Below the pieces are notes generated by a model. It saw only the letters and a program-made list of their open reading frames with translations, had not been told where the DNA came from and made no database searches. 64,000 bases of DNA from Dillenia suffruticosa (Eukaryota > Streptophyta > Magnoliopsida > Dilleniales > Dilleniaceae), in assembly GCA_033439265.1 (NCBI GenBank), contig JAVTVX010000002.1, positions 7,972,174 through 8,036,173 on the forward strand. The letters run 5' to 3'. The position numbers and the translations under genes were made by a program. Numbering within the stretch: position 1 is the first letter of the stretch; each line of letters begins with the position of its first letter. Shown here piece by piece: positions 36,518-46,635 of the stretch.

Positions 36518-36990
36518 CCATGCACGCACGGGCACCTGCCTGCCCGTGCCCTACGTGCGCCTGCCTGGGCGCCCGCACGTGTTGGGGCATGCCTGCCTGG
36601 GCGCCCAGGCAGGCGCCCAGGCGGGCAGGCACGGGCAGGCGCCCGCCTGGGCAGGCGCGAGCGCCCGCGCGCCTGCTGGGGCGTGCCTGCCTGGGCGCCC
36701 AGGCAGGCAGGTGCTGCCTGTTGGGGCAAGCCACGGCGTGCCACAAAAAATATGTAGTTGAAGGGTGCCCATGCACGCACGGGCGCCTGCCTGCCCGCGC
36801 CCTGCGTGCGCCTGCCTGGGCGCCCGCGCGTACTGGGGCGTGCCTGCCTGGGCGCCCAGGCAGGCGCCCAGGCAGGCCCCAGCCTGGGCAGGCGCGGGCG
36901 CCCCACGCGCCTGCCTGGGCGCCCAGGCAGGCAGGTGCTGCTTGCTGGGGCATGCCACGGCGTGCCACAAAAAATATGTAGTTGAAGGGA
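36518..36990. repeat. GC-rich directly repeated cassette with 24-bp palindromes
   Basis: Two direct copies (36518-36767 and 36768-36990), each beginning CCCATGCACGCACGGGC and ending CCACAAAAAATATGTAGTTG. They are much richer in GC than everything around them. Four copies of one perfect 24-bp palindrome centred on GGGCGCCC occur at 36591-36614, 36685-36708, 36842-36865 and 36909-36932. Long alanine/proline/arginine-rich frames in five reading directions come from the composition and are not genes. Confidence 0.85.
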
Positions 36991-37048
36991 TTCAAATTTT
37001 GGACTTAGACCTCGACCTCGAAAACATGTTACCACTGCACCACGAGTG
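36989..37048 (-). other. Possible tRNA-like head, minus strand, in CACTA element
   Basis: On the minus strand GTGGTGCAGTGGTAACATG looks like box A and AATTTGAATCC at the other end like box B, about 40 bp apart. The match is weaker than at 10831 and 37621. It lies directly beside the GC-rich cassette. Confidence 0.35.
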
Positions 37049-37620
37049 TTGTTGTGTGACTTTCTTCCTCCTCTTTGTTTTCTATTCTCACTTGTTTTTC
37101 CTTATCTCTATTTTTGGGTTTTTTTTTTCTTTCTACTCTCATTTCTTATATATAATAATTTTATTATAACGAATAAAAATATTTTGTAATTAAATATATA
37201 GATTTTTTAAATTATTAATATATTATAATTTATTGATAATTATAATTTTATAGTTTTGAGATATTGTAATCTATTTTTAAATTATGGATTAAAAAAATAA
37301 AATAAAAATGAAAAAAAAAATAAGATAATAAGATAAAAGAAAAAAGAAGAAATCAAAATATAATATAAACATATTTTTTAATTAATTTATTATTTTATTT
37401 TAAATTAGTATTTTATTATTTTTTATTTTATTAAAAATTATCATATTTATTATTTTTAATTAATATTATTTATTTTTAATTAATATTGTTTTAGGTGGGT
37501 GGTATAAATAAAAAAAGTTATTATATTTATTATTTTAAATTATTATTATATATTATTAGAAAAATGTGAAATAAAGATAATAAATAATAAAAAAGAAATT
37601 TATATCATAATAATATTTTT

Positions 37621-37700
37621 GACTCGGTGGTTTACAGGTTGCATGCAGGAGTTCGGAGGAGTACGGAGAGTGCGGAGTTTAGAGTTCGAACCACGGTGGA
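37621..37700 (+). other. tRNA-like pol III head in CACTA element
   Basis: GACTCGGTGGTTTACAGG (37621-37638) resembles box A and GAGTTCGAACCAC (37682-37694) is a good box B. The preceding bases (GAAATAAAGATAATAA...AAAAAAGAAAT, 37568-37600) match those before the tRNA-like head of the other CACTA-like element (10786-10815), so both carry the same internal cassette. It does not fold as a convincing tRNA. Confidence 0.5.
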
Positions 37701-38341
37701 GGCAGAAGGCATTTTCCAGCAATTAAGAGTGCCTGTGCGGGGTGCGGGGTGCTGGCTCAGGTGGTACGCGCTCGGGCGGGCGGGCAGGCGGGTTTGGGTG
37801 GGCAAGGGTGGTGCTCGGGTGACAGGTGCCCTCTCTGAACATTTCATTTGACGGAATTTGAAATCAGATACGGATATGAATCCGTCGCTGAATTTAACGA
37901 CGGATTTTTGCGACGGATTCCAAATCCGTCGTTGAATTTAGCGACGGATTTTTTTATTATTACAGATTTTTTTCCCCTAAATTAGTGACGGATTTTAGTA
38001 ACAAAAATTATCTGTCGCTAAATTTAGCGACGAATTTTAGATTTTCGTCGCTAAATTTAGCAACGGATTTTTTTTATGTCGCTAATTTAGCGACGGATAA
38101 TTTTTTGTCGCTAAAGTTTGCGACGAATTTAGCGACGAAAAATTATTTGTCGCTAAATTTAGTGACGGATTTCAATTTTCGTCGCTAAATTTAGCGACGG
38201 ATTTCTAATTTTCGTCACTAAATTTTTGCGACGCGTTATTAGCGACGAAAAATTTTTCGTCGCTAATGTTTTTAGCGACAAATTTTTTTAAAATTTTCGT
38301 CGTTAAATTTGTGGCTAAAAGACTGTTTTTTTGTAGTGATT

Positions 38342-38969
38342 TGTATATGCAAATTCAAAAAATATATTAGTCTACTACTATATTTATCACTTTCTTTTAA
38401 TTCAAAATGTATATTTTCCAATCATATTAAATACAAATAAATCAAATAAGATGTTTTGTACAAATTTATATTAAAATAAATATACGATCAAAACAAACAA
38501 ACAAAGTGAAAAAAAAAACAGAGAGATAAATAAAAAAATATGGAAATGTTTTTGGTGCAAAAAAGATTATTAAATTGGCGGTAAATAAAGATTAAAGAAA
38601 CAAAATGTTTGTGGTGTGAGAAAAATAAATTTGATTAAATTGGCATTAAAATAAAAAATTGTTTTTGACGCCAAAAAGTAAAATTTTGTTGTGCAGTTAT
38701 CATTATTGTTTGTAAATAATAAACTTGAAAATGTGAATTAAAATAAATTAATATAAATTGTTAATGTTGTTATTAATCTATTATTATACTATGTAATAAT
38801 AAAAAATAAATTATAATACTATATTATATAAATTGCTAATTTAATATCATTATATTATTTAAATTAATAATATTAATAATTTTAAGCCGGGCACGCATGA
38901 GTACTGTGCGGTTGAAACTGTGCTACTGCACAGCTGAAATTGCGCAAGACTGAAGCATCATGCCAGATT
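38342..38969. other. AT-rich intergenic sequence
   Basis: No gene seen. 38811-38883 is the inverted partner of 35059-35131, with about 70 of 73 bases matching by eye. A short GC-richer stretch (38886-38969) joins this to the truncated copia element and is unclassified. Confidence 0.6.
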
Positions 38970-39515
38970 CCGTTGACTCTCATAGATTCTATCTCCTTCT
39001 TCATGCCTTCTAGTCACTGGTCCTTCATAAGACTCTCGAGAGCTTCCTGAAAGGTCCAAGATTCCTCATCATCCACTGGAGTCATGATGAGGATCTCATC
39101 CTCAATCGAAAAATGACATCGGGGTATATATCCCCGACTACTCCTACGAGGAGAGGGAGCCTCCTCACTTCTAAATAGGCCACTCCTACTAGGAACAAAA
39201 TCCGTTACAGTCTCTTGGGTTCCACCACTGGATTCAATTGGATCGTTAGGCTTACCCATCTCATAAAAGGTAAGTCTTGGTCAATTTTGCATCTCTTAGG
39301 AAAATCATTTTCTAGGAATGTAGCATTACAAGATTCGATCTCAAGGACCGTACCATCCGTACGTTCACCTAGGAACACATATCTCTTAGAATGTTTGAAA
39401 TATCTTATAAAGATACACTTCTTTTCTCGCGAGTCTAACTTATCGTATGGGTGCAATGAATCATGAACGTACATGGCACAACCCCATGGCCTCATATGGC
39501 TAAGGTCAGACTGCC

Positions 39516-40310
39516 TCATGTCCAAAGCTCATATGGGATACTGACTATGGACTTCGTTGGAATACGATTGAGAACATAGGCAGCAGTCAACAATGCATCT
39601 CCCCAATGGGAGATAGCCAAATTGGTTTGCGCCATCATTGATCTCACAATCTTCAACAGAATTCTGTTCATCCTCTCGACTACCCGATTCTTCTGGGAAG
39701 TAGCAAGAACAATCGACTGTTTCATAATTCCGTTCTCGAAACAGAACTCTTTAAACTCTTTAGACAAATACTCGTATCCTCGATTGGTTATGAGATTCTT
39801 GACTCTCAAGTCTAAATGATTTTTAACCTCGCTGATAAACATCCTGAAGCAATCTAATGTCTCAGACTTATGCAAGATCAGGTAGACGTAACCGAAACGC
39901 GTATAATCTTCTACGAACGTAATGAAATATGTAACTCCGTTTCGGGCTCTCACATTCATAGGCCCACAAATATCGGAGTAGATCAGCTGCAATGGGGTCC
40001 CAGCCCTCAATGCCTTTCCAAATGGTTTCCTTGTTGCTTCACTAGCTAGGCAAAACTTACATAAGGACAACTCAACCCGAGTTAACGAACCCAACAAGCC
40101 ACTCATAGCTAACCGGTTCATTCTTTCTTGCCCTATGTGGCCAAGTCTACTATACCAAATAGAAATATCATTAACTACGCTGTCAAATGTATAGGCAATA
40201 GAAAATAAATCAGAAATATTATTATAAGAAATCATGTTCAATGCATAAAGTTTATCATGGACCAAACCAATATATATCAGAGAATTATCGTATGAAATCA
40301 AAACACTCAA
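39516..40310 (-). CDS. Copia integrase region (fossil part)
   Basis: Contains the pre-integrase segment with WYSRLGHIGQERMNRLAMSG and LCKFCLASEA, and the integrase core with YSDICGPMNVRARNG, FVEDYTRFGYVYL, LITNRGYEYLS and VVERMNRILLKIVRSMMAQ. It is followed by HWGDALLTAAYVLNRIPTK. Wording parallels 15150-15828 of the young copia element closely, confirming that the two belong to one family. It is part of a dead element. Confidence 0.88.
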   Translation of the reverse strand: MSVLISYDNSLIYIGLVHDKLYALNMISYNNISDLFSIAYTFDSVVNDISIWYSRLGHIGQERMNRLAMSGLLGSLTRVELSLCKFCLASEATRKPFGKALRAGTPLQLIYSDICGPMNVRARNGVTYFITFVEDYTRFGYVYLILHKSETLDCFRMFISEVKNHLDLRVKNLITNRGYEYLSKEFKEFCFENGIMKQSIVLATSQKNRVVERMNRILLKIVRSMMAQTNLAISHWGDALLTAAYVLNRIPTKSIVSIPYELWT

Positions 40311-40540
40311 GTTTTAAACTGAACAGAATATCTTAAGCGATTTAAACAAAGGGCAGATATGAGATTTCACGGAATTTTGGGAGCATACAATATATCGTGT
40401 AGATACAAGATTTAGTTACTTCGCAGCATTAGCTTGCATGTACCAATCCCCTTCACAATCACAAATTCTCCGTTTCCCACATATAGCTTCCTCGCTTGGG
40501 GACTCAATCGGTAGAACTCCACATATACGCTCCTATCTCG

Positions 40541-41262
40541 AGCTATATGGTTAGTTGCTCCTGAGTCTACAATCCATAAAGGAGAAGAGTTAGAAAGCAT
40601 TACGGTGGATGAAAAATAACTCAAATCATGTAAAGAATGACATACCTTTCGCTCGCCACACTCGTTAGCAAAATGCCCAGATTTGCCACAAATGTAGCAT
40701 TAGACTTTGCTATTGCCGAACTCCTTCTTCTTGCATGTTTGCCCTCTATCCTCGGTTTTCATTGATGGCTTCTTCTTAGCTTGGCTAGGTTTCCTGTCTT
40801 GCCTGTGCCATTTATGTTTGATGCCCTTGGAGCCCTTACTCGACTCCACCACATAGGCATGACCAAAAACAAATCTATCCACCTCCTAGGGCTCCTCCTT
40901 GAGCTATATGGTTAGTTGCTCCTGAGTCTACAATCCATAAAGGAGAAGAGTTAGAAAGCATTACGGTGGATGAAAAATAACTCAAATCATGTAAAGAATG
41001 ACATACCTTTCGCTCGCCACACTCGTTAGCAAAATGCCCAGATTTGCCACAAATGTAGCATTAGACTTTGCTATTGCCGAACTCCTTCTTCTTGCATGTT
41101 TGCCCTCTATCCTCGGTTTTCATTGATTGCTTCTTCTTAGCTTGGCTAGGTTTCCTGTCTTGCCTGTGCCATTTATGTTTGATGCCCTTGGAGCCCTTAC
41201 TCGACTCCACCACATAGGCATGACCAAAAACAAATCTATCCACCTCCTAGGGCTCCTCCTTG
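40541..41262 (-). repeat. 361-bp direct tandem duplication in truncated copia element
   Basis: 40541-40901 and 40902-41262 are near-identical direct copies with a period of 361 bp. Each spans the protease start (WIVDSGATNH on the first), the zinc-knuckle zone and the lysine-rich end of gag (GIKHKWHRQDRKPSQAKKK in both). The near identity shows the duplication is much more recent than the element's insertion. Confidence 0.9.
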
Positions 41263-41445
41263 AGCTCACAATACCAACACACGTCCATAAAAATTACGAA
41301 TACTCTCAGTGTGTGTGAAATAGGTCTTTACCACATTTCAGGAGTTAGGCAAGGACTGGATCACCCCTAGCACCTGAAACTCATCAAACATCAGGTCCCT
41401 CATATTTTTTAGAGAAGCAATCATACTCGACATATGCATCAGATG

Positions 41446-41862
41446 CTATTTTATAGTATGATCAGGCTTCTTCTTATAGGTGATGAACCTATAGGTCAGC
41501 ATCCTCAGCTTAGGAGCTGATCGGGAGCCAAGGTACTCTCTCAAAACACTCCAAACTGACATCGCAATAAGATAATGCTCATACACTGGAATCAGATTAT
41601 CGTGCATGTTGCTAAGGTGGATTGCCCTAATTTGGCCATCTTTCCTTTTCCATGCACGATACGTCTCCTCATCCAGTTTCGCCTGAGGCGTATCACCCAC
41701 CCCGGGGTCTATCATCTCATGAAGTAGGATCTCGGCTAGGTTATGTTCATCGAAGACAAACTGAACTTTACGATACCAAATCTCATAGTTGTCACCGTTC
41801 AGATTGTTTTCCTTAATGAGATCAAGTACAATACTTCTCGTTACAGCCAAAGTCTCTGTCAC
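41446..41862 (-). CDS. Copia gag N-terminal region (fossil part)
   Basis: Reads LIKENNLNGDNYEIWYRKVQ and then VWSVLREYLGSRSAPKLRML, the usual start of plant copia gag. It is the counterpart of 13840-14220 in the young copia element. It lies next to the leader and is part of a dead element. Confidence 0.85.
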   Translation of the reverse strand: MTETLAVTRSIVLDLIKENNLNGDNYEIWYRKVQFVFDEHNLAEILLHEMIDPGVGDTPQAKLDEETYRAWKRKDGQIRAIHLSNMHDNLIPVYEHYLIAMSVWSVLREYLGSRSAPKLRMLTYRFITYKKKPDHTIK

Positions 41863-42268
41863 ACAGAAAGAAAGAGACGCCAGTGACTAATAATATTTAT
41901 TCTCACAATTTTGTACATCCTACGAATCAATAAGTCCAAAATGATTCGAGTATTGACGTCAAATCGAGCGTAGGGATCAACAGATACCAAACACTACAAC
42001 TCGGGATCTCATCTTACCATCCAGCTTGGATTCGGCTCATAAAATCCCACAAATAGTTACAAATATTGACATAAAAACCTCATAAAATTGAAAAAATTCA
42101 ATTTTGAACGATCTAACGCGTCGCCGAGGTCCCTACGTCCCACCATGCGTCGGCGGCGCGTCTGTAGGCCCTGCCACATGCCGATAGCAGCCTGGCTCAC
42201 TCACCAGACACGTAGCGCACCTCATATGCGCCACCACGAGCCTAGCACAGCTCGGCCCACATACGCCC

Positions 42269-42380
42269 ACTCGCGATACGTGGCTCACACGCCTTTACTC
42301 GCGACACGTGGCTCACGTTCCTTCACTCGTGACACGTGGCTCACGTGCCTTCACTCGTGACACGTGGCTCACGCGCCTTC
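42269..42380. repeat. Four 28-bp tandem units in copia leader
   Basis: Units starting at 42269, 42297, 42325 and 42353, each close to ACTCGTGACACGTGGCTCAC plus 8 bp. The CACGTG core in each is a palindrome that also matches the plant G-box. They lie in the GC-rich leader of the truncated copia element. Confidence 0.85.
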
Positions 42381-43195
42381 ACTCGCAAGCCATGTCAGCC
42401 AGGTTGGGTATGGGTCAGGGTCTGACCCAACCTGTCAGTCAACGGGTTGGACCCTGACCTGACATTGTCAGTACACAGGTCAGAGCTGGTCAGGCTCCTA
42501 CCCGATCCAGGTCCCTGACCTCTTCACGTGCCTGACTCACCAGTGAATTGGACGCACCAGCCTGTTGCAGTGTGACGCACCTCTCCGCACATGCCTCTCA
42601 TGCGCCCACAGGTTTGGATGTTCTTTTTCCTTACCCGACGGGCCTGCAACTCCGTTTTTCAACCTACTTCTCCGAAAACCCATTTCCAACTATTTTTTTA
42701 TGGCGATTTTGATCAGAAAATATATTTGAATTTCCCAAAAATATTCTTGACTCGATTTTTGGGATATTTACGCCCTAATCTCGGTGAAATAATTGTCCAA
42801 AATTTTGGCTCTCCGCGGCCTCGTCGGAAAACCTAGTTTCTGGCAATGACTCATCACAAAATGCATGTCAAAACGCAGATCAATGCACATAGAACGTAAA
42901 TATATTATTTATTGAGATAAAAAATCTCTCTACATGGACAGATCCGGGGTTTTAAGTTTCGGACACTCTTAGGGCCAAAAACTTTAATTTCAATTTTCAC
43001 CACCAAAACATGCTCCAAAATTCCGAAAAAAATATATTCATGACCACCGTGACAACATGGATAACGTCACGGTATATTTGGATTCACGAAACTCATTCGT
43101 GATTCGAATCCAAAATTTTCAACCCCATATTTTTATACCTTAAAAATATTCTGAAAAAATTATTTAATAAATCCAATCACTTAATCTGATACTAA

Positions 43196-43661
43196 TGTTG
43201 GATTTATAAGCATATACACATGCGGAAGCGTGAAAAAAGTTTTGAAATCATAAAACTCTAGGTTTTTTGGGCATACCTCAATAAGCAGATCACAGAAAAT
43301 CTGGAGAACTACGAGTCTTGATGGAACGACCTCACCATCGGATGATAGCCACAAAAATCGAACTATTATCATAGCACCACGACACTGCAATCAAAATTCG
43401 GTGACGAAGATGACAAAAATTCTCTTTATAGAATTTTTTCTCTAACTTTCACTCTCAATGAGATATTTTTTTTCTCTCTTCTGTCGTCACCGATAATGGT
43501 GTGTTCCCTAGGGTTTTTTGCCCTAGTTTCCTTATTCCTTTGTAACCACAAAATGAAGGAGATTCAAATTATTTTGGTTACCATTTTTTGGATATGGAAA
43601 GTGAGATAATTCTCATTTTCCATACATGGACAAATGCCCCACTTGGGCATTAATTCCATCA
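43196..43661 (-). repeat. 5' LTR of truncated copia element
   Basis: The inner edge TGTTGGATTTATAAGCA lies next to the tRNA-Met-type primer site. The outer edge is set by similarity of its minus-strand start (AATGCCCAAGTGGGGC) to the LTR start of the young copia element (AATGCCCACGTGGGGC). The outer edge is good to about 5 bp. Confidence 0.65.
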
Positions 43662-43968
43662 AAAGTGATAATGAATGGGACAAATCCATAGAAATTACAA
43701 GCACAAGGGGTGGGTTTACATGATGGTTTTGAAGATGAGGCTTTTGTTTAGGGTAAAGAAGAATTAAAACTGATATCTCCGTCATCAAGCAGCCCAAAGG
43801 CCGACAGGAAAAAAATGGCACCGGTCAAAGTTTCAAAATGAAAAATAATTTGCAAAAGACTAAAAAAAAGTAATTATCTATCAAAAATGCTGCACTCCAT
43901 GAAATTTAGTTGTATGAAATTTTGTGTTACAGAACAGTCTCGAAATTCGAGCACCTTCCTGAACTAAA
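43662..43968. other. Spacer between copia LTR and Mutator-like element
   Basis: About 300 bp with no feature recognised. The last bases, TGAACTAAA (43960-43968), are the likely left target duplication of the Mutator-like element. Confidence 0.5.
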
Positions 43969-44185
43969 GGGTTATTTACTTAATTATTGTGAATTGTAAA
44001 TAAAATTATTTAAATATGATATTTTTTCTTTTTTTTTATTCTCAAAATGTTGATTTCATTTTCACAAAGTGCGAAATCAGCATTTATAACGTTAATTTTT
44101 TTTAAAAGTAGTTTTGCACTCTCAGAGTGCGAAAATATCCTACACCCTAATCCCACTTTTCGTGCGGTGCCCTTCTGGTGTGCAA

Positions 44186-44440
44186 GCATGGCCTGTGCAT
44201 TGCACAAGGGTTGCCTATACTGCAACACGTATGCCCTGTGCGAGTTACGAGTAATGCCTATGTAGTGTGTGTGCATGCCCTATGCGCAGTGTACAAGGTG
44301 CCCATGCCACAGCATGTATGGCCTATTCGAGTCACGAGCGGTGCCTTTGCAGTGGGCGTGTATAGCCTGTTAGCAGTGCGCAGCATGCCGTCACAATACA
44401 CGTGCATGGCACGACATCCCATGCCACAATACACATGACC
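44186..44440 (+). repeat. 87-bp tandem repeat, three degenerate units
   Basis: Units begin at 44186 (GCATGGCC), 44273 (GCATGCCC) and 44360 (GTATAGCC), an exact period of 87. Each carries TGCG.AGT.ACGAG.. and CAGTG/TAGTG words. It lies just inside the left inverted end of the Mutator-like element. Confidence 0.7.
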
Positions 44441-45073
44441 TATGCACGCCGCCCCCTACATTGCTCATGACGAAGGCAAACATAATTCGTCCACTCTAAC
44501 ACCCGCAGCTTCTACCCACTTTGCATGACAAAAGAAACACCGAAAATACCTATAACAATACTTAAAACATCACCACCAAACCGGTACTGTGAACACCATC
44601 ATCCATTATCCATAGTAGTAGACAAACACAATTAAACAAAACCAAACACAGTGAATAGAAATGCTACAAATTAATAACACAACCAATTCAACCATAACCA
44701 CCACTAATGTAAATCAAAATATAGGACATTCAAAAAAAGTGATAAAAAATTAACATAACTATAAGTAGTTATAAACATTGAACTAATATAAGAAAGATAT
44801 GAGAAGAAAAAGATAGTAACGAATTTTTTTTTTTTATAAAAAACTGAAGTGAATGTTTACAAAATTTAAATATAATATATATGAAATGGGAAATGTAATC
44901 TAAGTGCCGTAAGGAGGTCGTCATGCATAGTATCGCGGCTGACATCTCATGGGAATACGAGCTGGCCTACTAGGTACAGGTGCAGGTATATCATATAAAG
45001 GTGCACTCTTATCAATCTCGGGAAATGCAATTGGAGGAGGAACATCAACCGAATGCCGAGGACAACAACATCT

Positions 45074-46086
45074 CCGCTCATAAACACTAAGTCATGGAGG
45101 CTCGTCGACATCGTCCGTACATACCAAAGTCGGAGTCGGGTATGAAGATGATAGAATTAGCTCTGTCGTTTCATGATATTCATCACAGCACCCAAGGTTG
45201 AAGGTATATCCATCATGCAGTAGGTCTTTGTGCAAACCATAGAGGATATCTACATGCAACATTCAGTTTGAATTGCCGACAATCAAACCTACTTTTAGGA
45301 TATAAGATTTTAATAAACTCATACCATCTAATAGTGTTATCAAGCACAACACCTATTTTGGATTAACATTATATCGATACTCATTTTTAAAGCCACCAAT
45401 TACACGACCCCAATAAAGTACCACCGCTCATAAACACTAAGTCGTGGAGGCTCATCGATATCGTCCGTACATGCCAGAGTTGGAGTCGGGTAGGAAGATG
45501 ATAGAATTAGCTCTGTCGTTTCATCATATTCATCGCAGCACCCAAGGTTGAAGGTATATCCATCATGCAGTAGGTCTTTGTGTGGACCATAGAGGATATC
45601 TACATGCAACATTCAGTTTGAATTGCCTACAATCAAACCTACTTTTAGGATATAAGATTTTAATAAACTCATACCATCTAATAGTGATATCAAGCACAAC
45701 ACCCATTTTGGATTAACATTATATCGATACTCATTTTTAATGCCACCAATTACACGACCCCAATAAAGTACCACGCTCGTAAACACTAAGTTGTGGAGGC
45801 TCATCGACATCGTCCGTACATACCAGAGTCGGAGTCGGGTAAGAAGATGATAGAATTAGCTCCGTCGTTTCATCATATTCATCGCAGCACCCAAGGTTGA
45901 AGGTATATCCATCATGCAGTAGGTCTTTGTGCGGACCATAGAGGATATCTACATGCAACATTCAGTTTAAATTGCCTACAATCAAACCTACTTTTAGGAT
46001 ATAAGATTTTAATAAACTCATACCATCTAATAGTGCTATCAAGCACAACACCCATTTTGGATTAATATTATATCGATACTCACATT
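45074..46086 (-). repeat. Triplicated ~350-bp unit carrying an exon pair of unknown gene
   Basis: Three direct copies (45074-45423, 45424-45773, 45774-46086) with a period of 349-350 bp. On the minus strand each unit has an exon-like piece ending VNPKWVLCLISLLDG before a GTATGAG donor. After ~75 bp and an acceptor-like GCATGTAG comes a second piece reading DILYGPHKDLLHDGYTFNLG and ending DEPPRLSVYER. The second piece differs by only about three residues between two of the copies. Downstream of the last copy, minus-strand bases 44925-45085 continue with CCCPRHSVDVPPPIAFPEID to a stop. I do not recognise the protein. It looks like a captured host gene fragment whose middle has been amplified. 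Confidence 0.65.
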
Positions 46087-46272
46087 TGTTGGTATAGGTG
46101 AGATGGACACCTTCGTCCCTTAACCAGGTTGGAAGTTCGACTCCCCCTGGACACGGAAAAAATAATATTGGGAGATCCGCCCCCAAAATGGGCCCTGCAG
46201 CGGTCGATCCAGATTAGTCGGACGAAATTCCGGATATTGGGTGGTGGTCAAGCCAAGGTACCAAAAAAAAAA
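46087..46272 (+). mobile_element. tRNA-derived SINE
   Basis: The head has box A-like TTGGTATAGGTGAGATGG (46089-46106) and box B-like GAAGTTCGACTCC (46133-46145), and the 3' end runs into an A-tract (46263-46272), together the plan of a plant tRNA-derived SINE. It interrupts the third copy of the 350-bp unit, whose AATAAAGTACCA resumes directly after it. It has no coding capacity; mobility would have depended on a LINE. Family not named. Confidence 0.7.
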
Positions 46273-46283
46273 TAAAGTACCAA

Positions 46284-46635
46284 TCTCACATAATCATCAC
46301 CTATGTTTCCTTTTTCTATCTACAACAAGAATGACAAAGTATCATTATACAACAAAAGCATATTGAACGATATTTGATCAACAAGACCCGAGAGCTTTTC
46401 TAACAGCACAAAAACTAGACCCAAGAACATATATCAACCATGATAGAGAGACAATTTACAATCCTATGAACATATATAAACAATTTCGTCAAATAAATAG
46501 TTAATAGCTTAACCCTAAATTGAAAAATATAATTTCAGCATACATGATAATTAATATTACCATAATTTGAGCATATATGATGATTAATATTACCATAAAT
46601 TCAGCATACATGATAATTAATATTACCATAATCGT
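46284..46635. other. AT-rich filler of the Mutator-like element
   Basis: No gene seen. A short word, AGCATA.ATGATTAATATTACCATAA, is repeated three times at about 46537-46635, leading into the minisatellite. Confidence 0.5.

Larger units (their letters stand above)
35590..38338. mobile_element. Non-autonomous CACTA transposon
   Basis: A 2749-bp element with perfect 15-bp inverted ends, CACTACAAAAAAACA and TGTTTTTTTGTAGTG, and a 3-bp target duplication ATT (35587-35589 and 38339-38341). Both are diagnostic of CACTA. Subterminal regions 35610-36200 and 37860-38310 are packed with TAGCGACGGA/TCGTCGCTAAA words in both directions, the expected transposase-binding repeats. No transposase frame is present, so movement would depend on an autonomous relative. 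The middle is AT-rich except for a very GC-rich directly repeated cassette (36518-36990) and a tRNA-like head at 37621-37700. The perfect ends and target duplication suggest a recent insertion. Confidence 0.95.
38970..43661 (-). mobile_element. Truncated Ty1/copia element (fossil)
   Basis: A minus-strand copia element related to those at 2185 and 12233. Its 5' LTR is about 43196-43661 and a tRNA-Met-type primer site sits just inside it (about 43184-43195). Parts in element order: GC-rich leader (about 42100-42600), gag (41446-41862 and onward), a directly repeated zinc-knuckle/protease area (40541-41262), integrase (39516-40310) and connection (39014-39525). Reverse transcriptase, RNase H and the 3' LTR are not in the window, so no target duplication can be checked. 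It has several breaks besides the missing end. Sequence is closer to the young element than the old copia copy is, so the age is probably intermediate. Confidence 0.85.

Noticed and set aside
36496-37169. Several overlapping alanine/proline/arginine-rich frames of 130-180 codons on both strands
   Set aside because: They coincide exactly with the GC-rich direct repeats and exist in many frames at once because stop codons are rare in such DNA. No domain and no start context.
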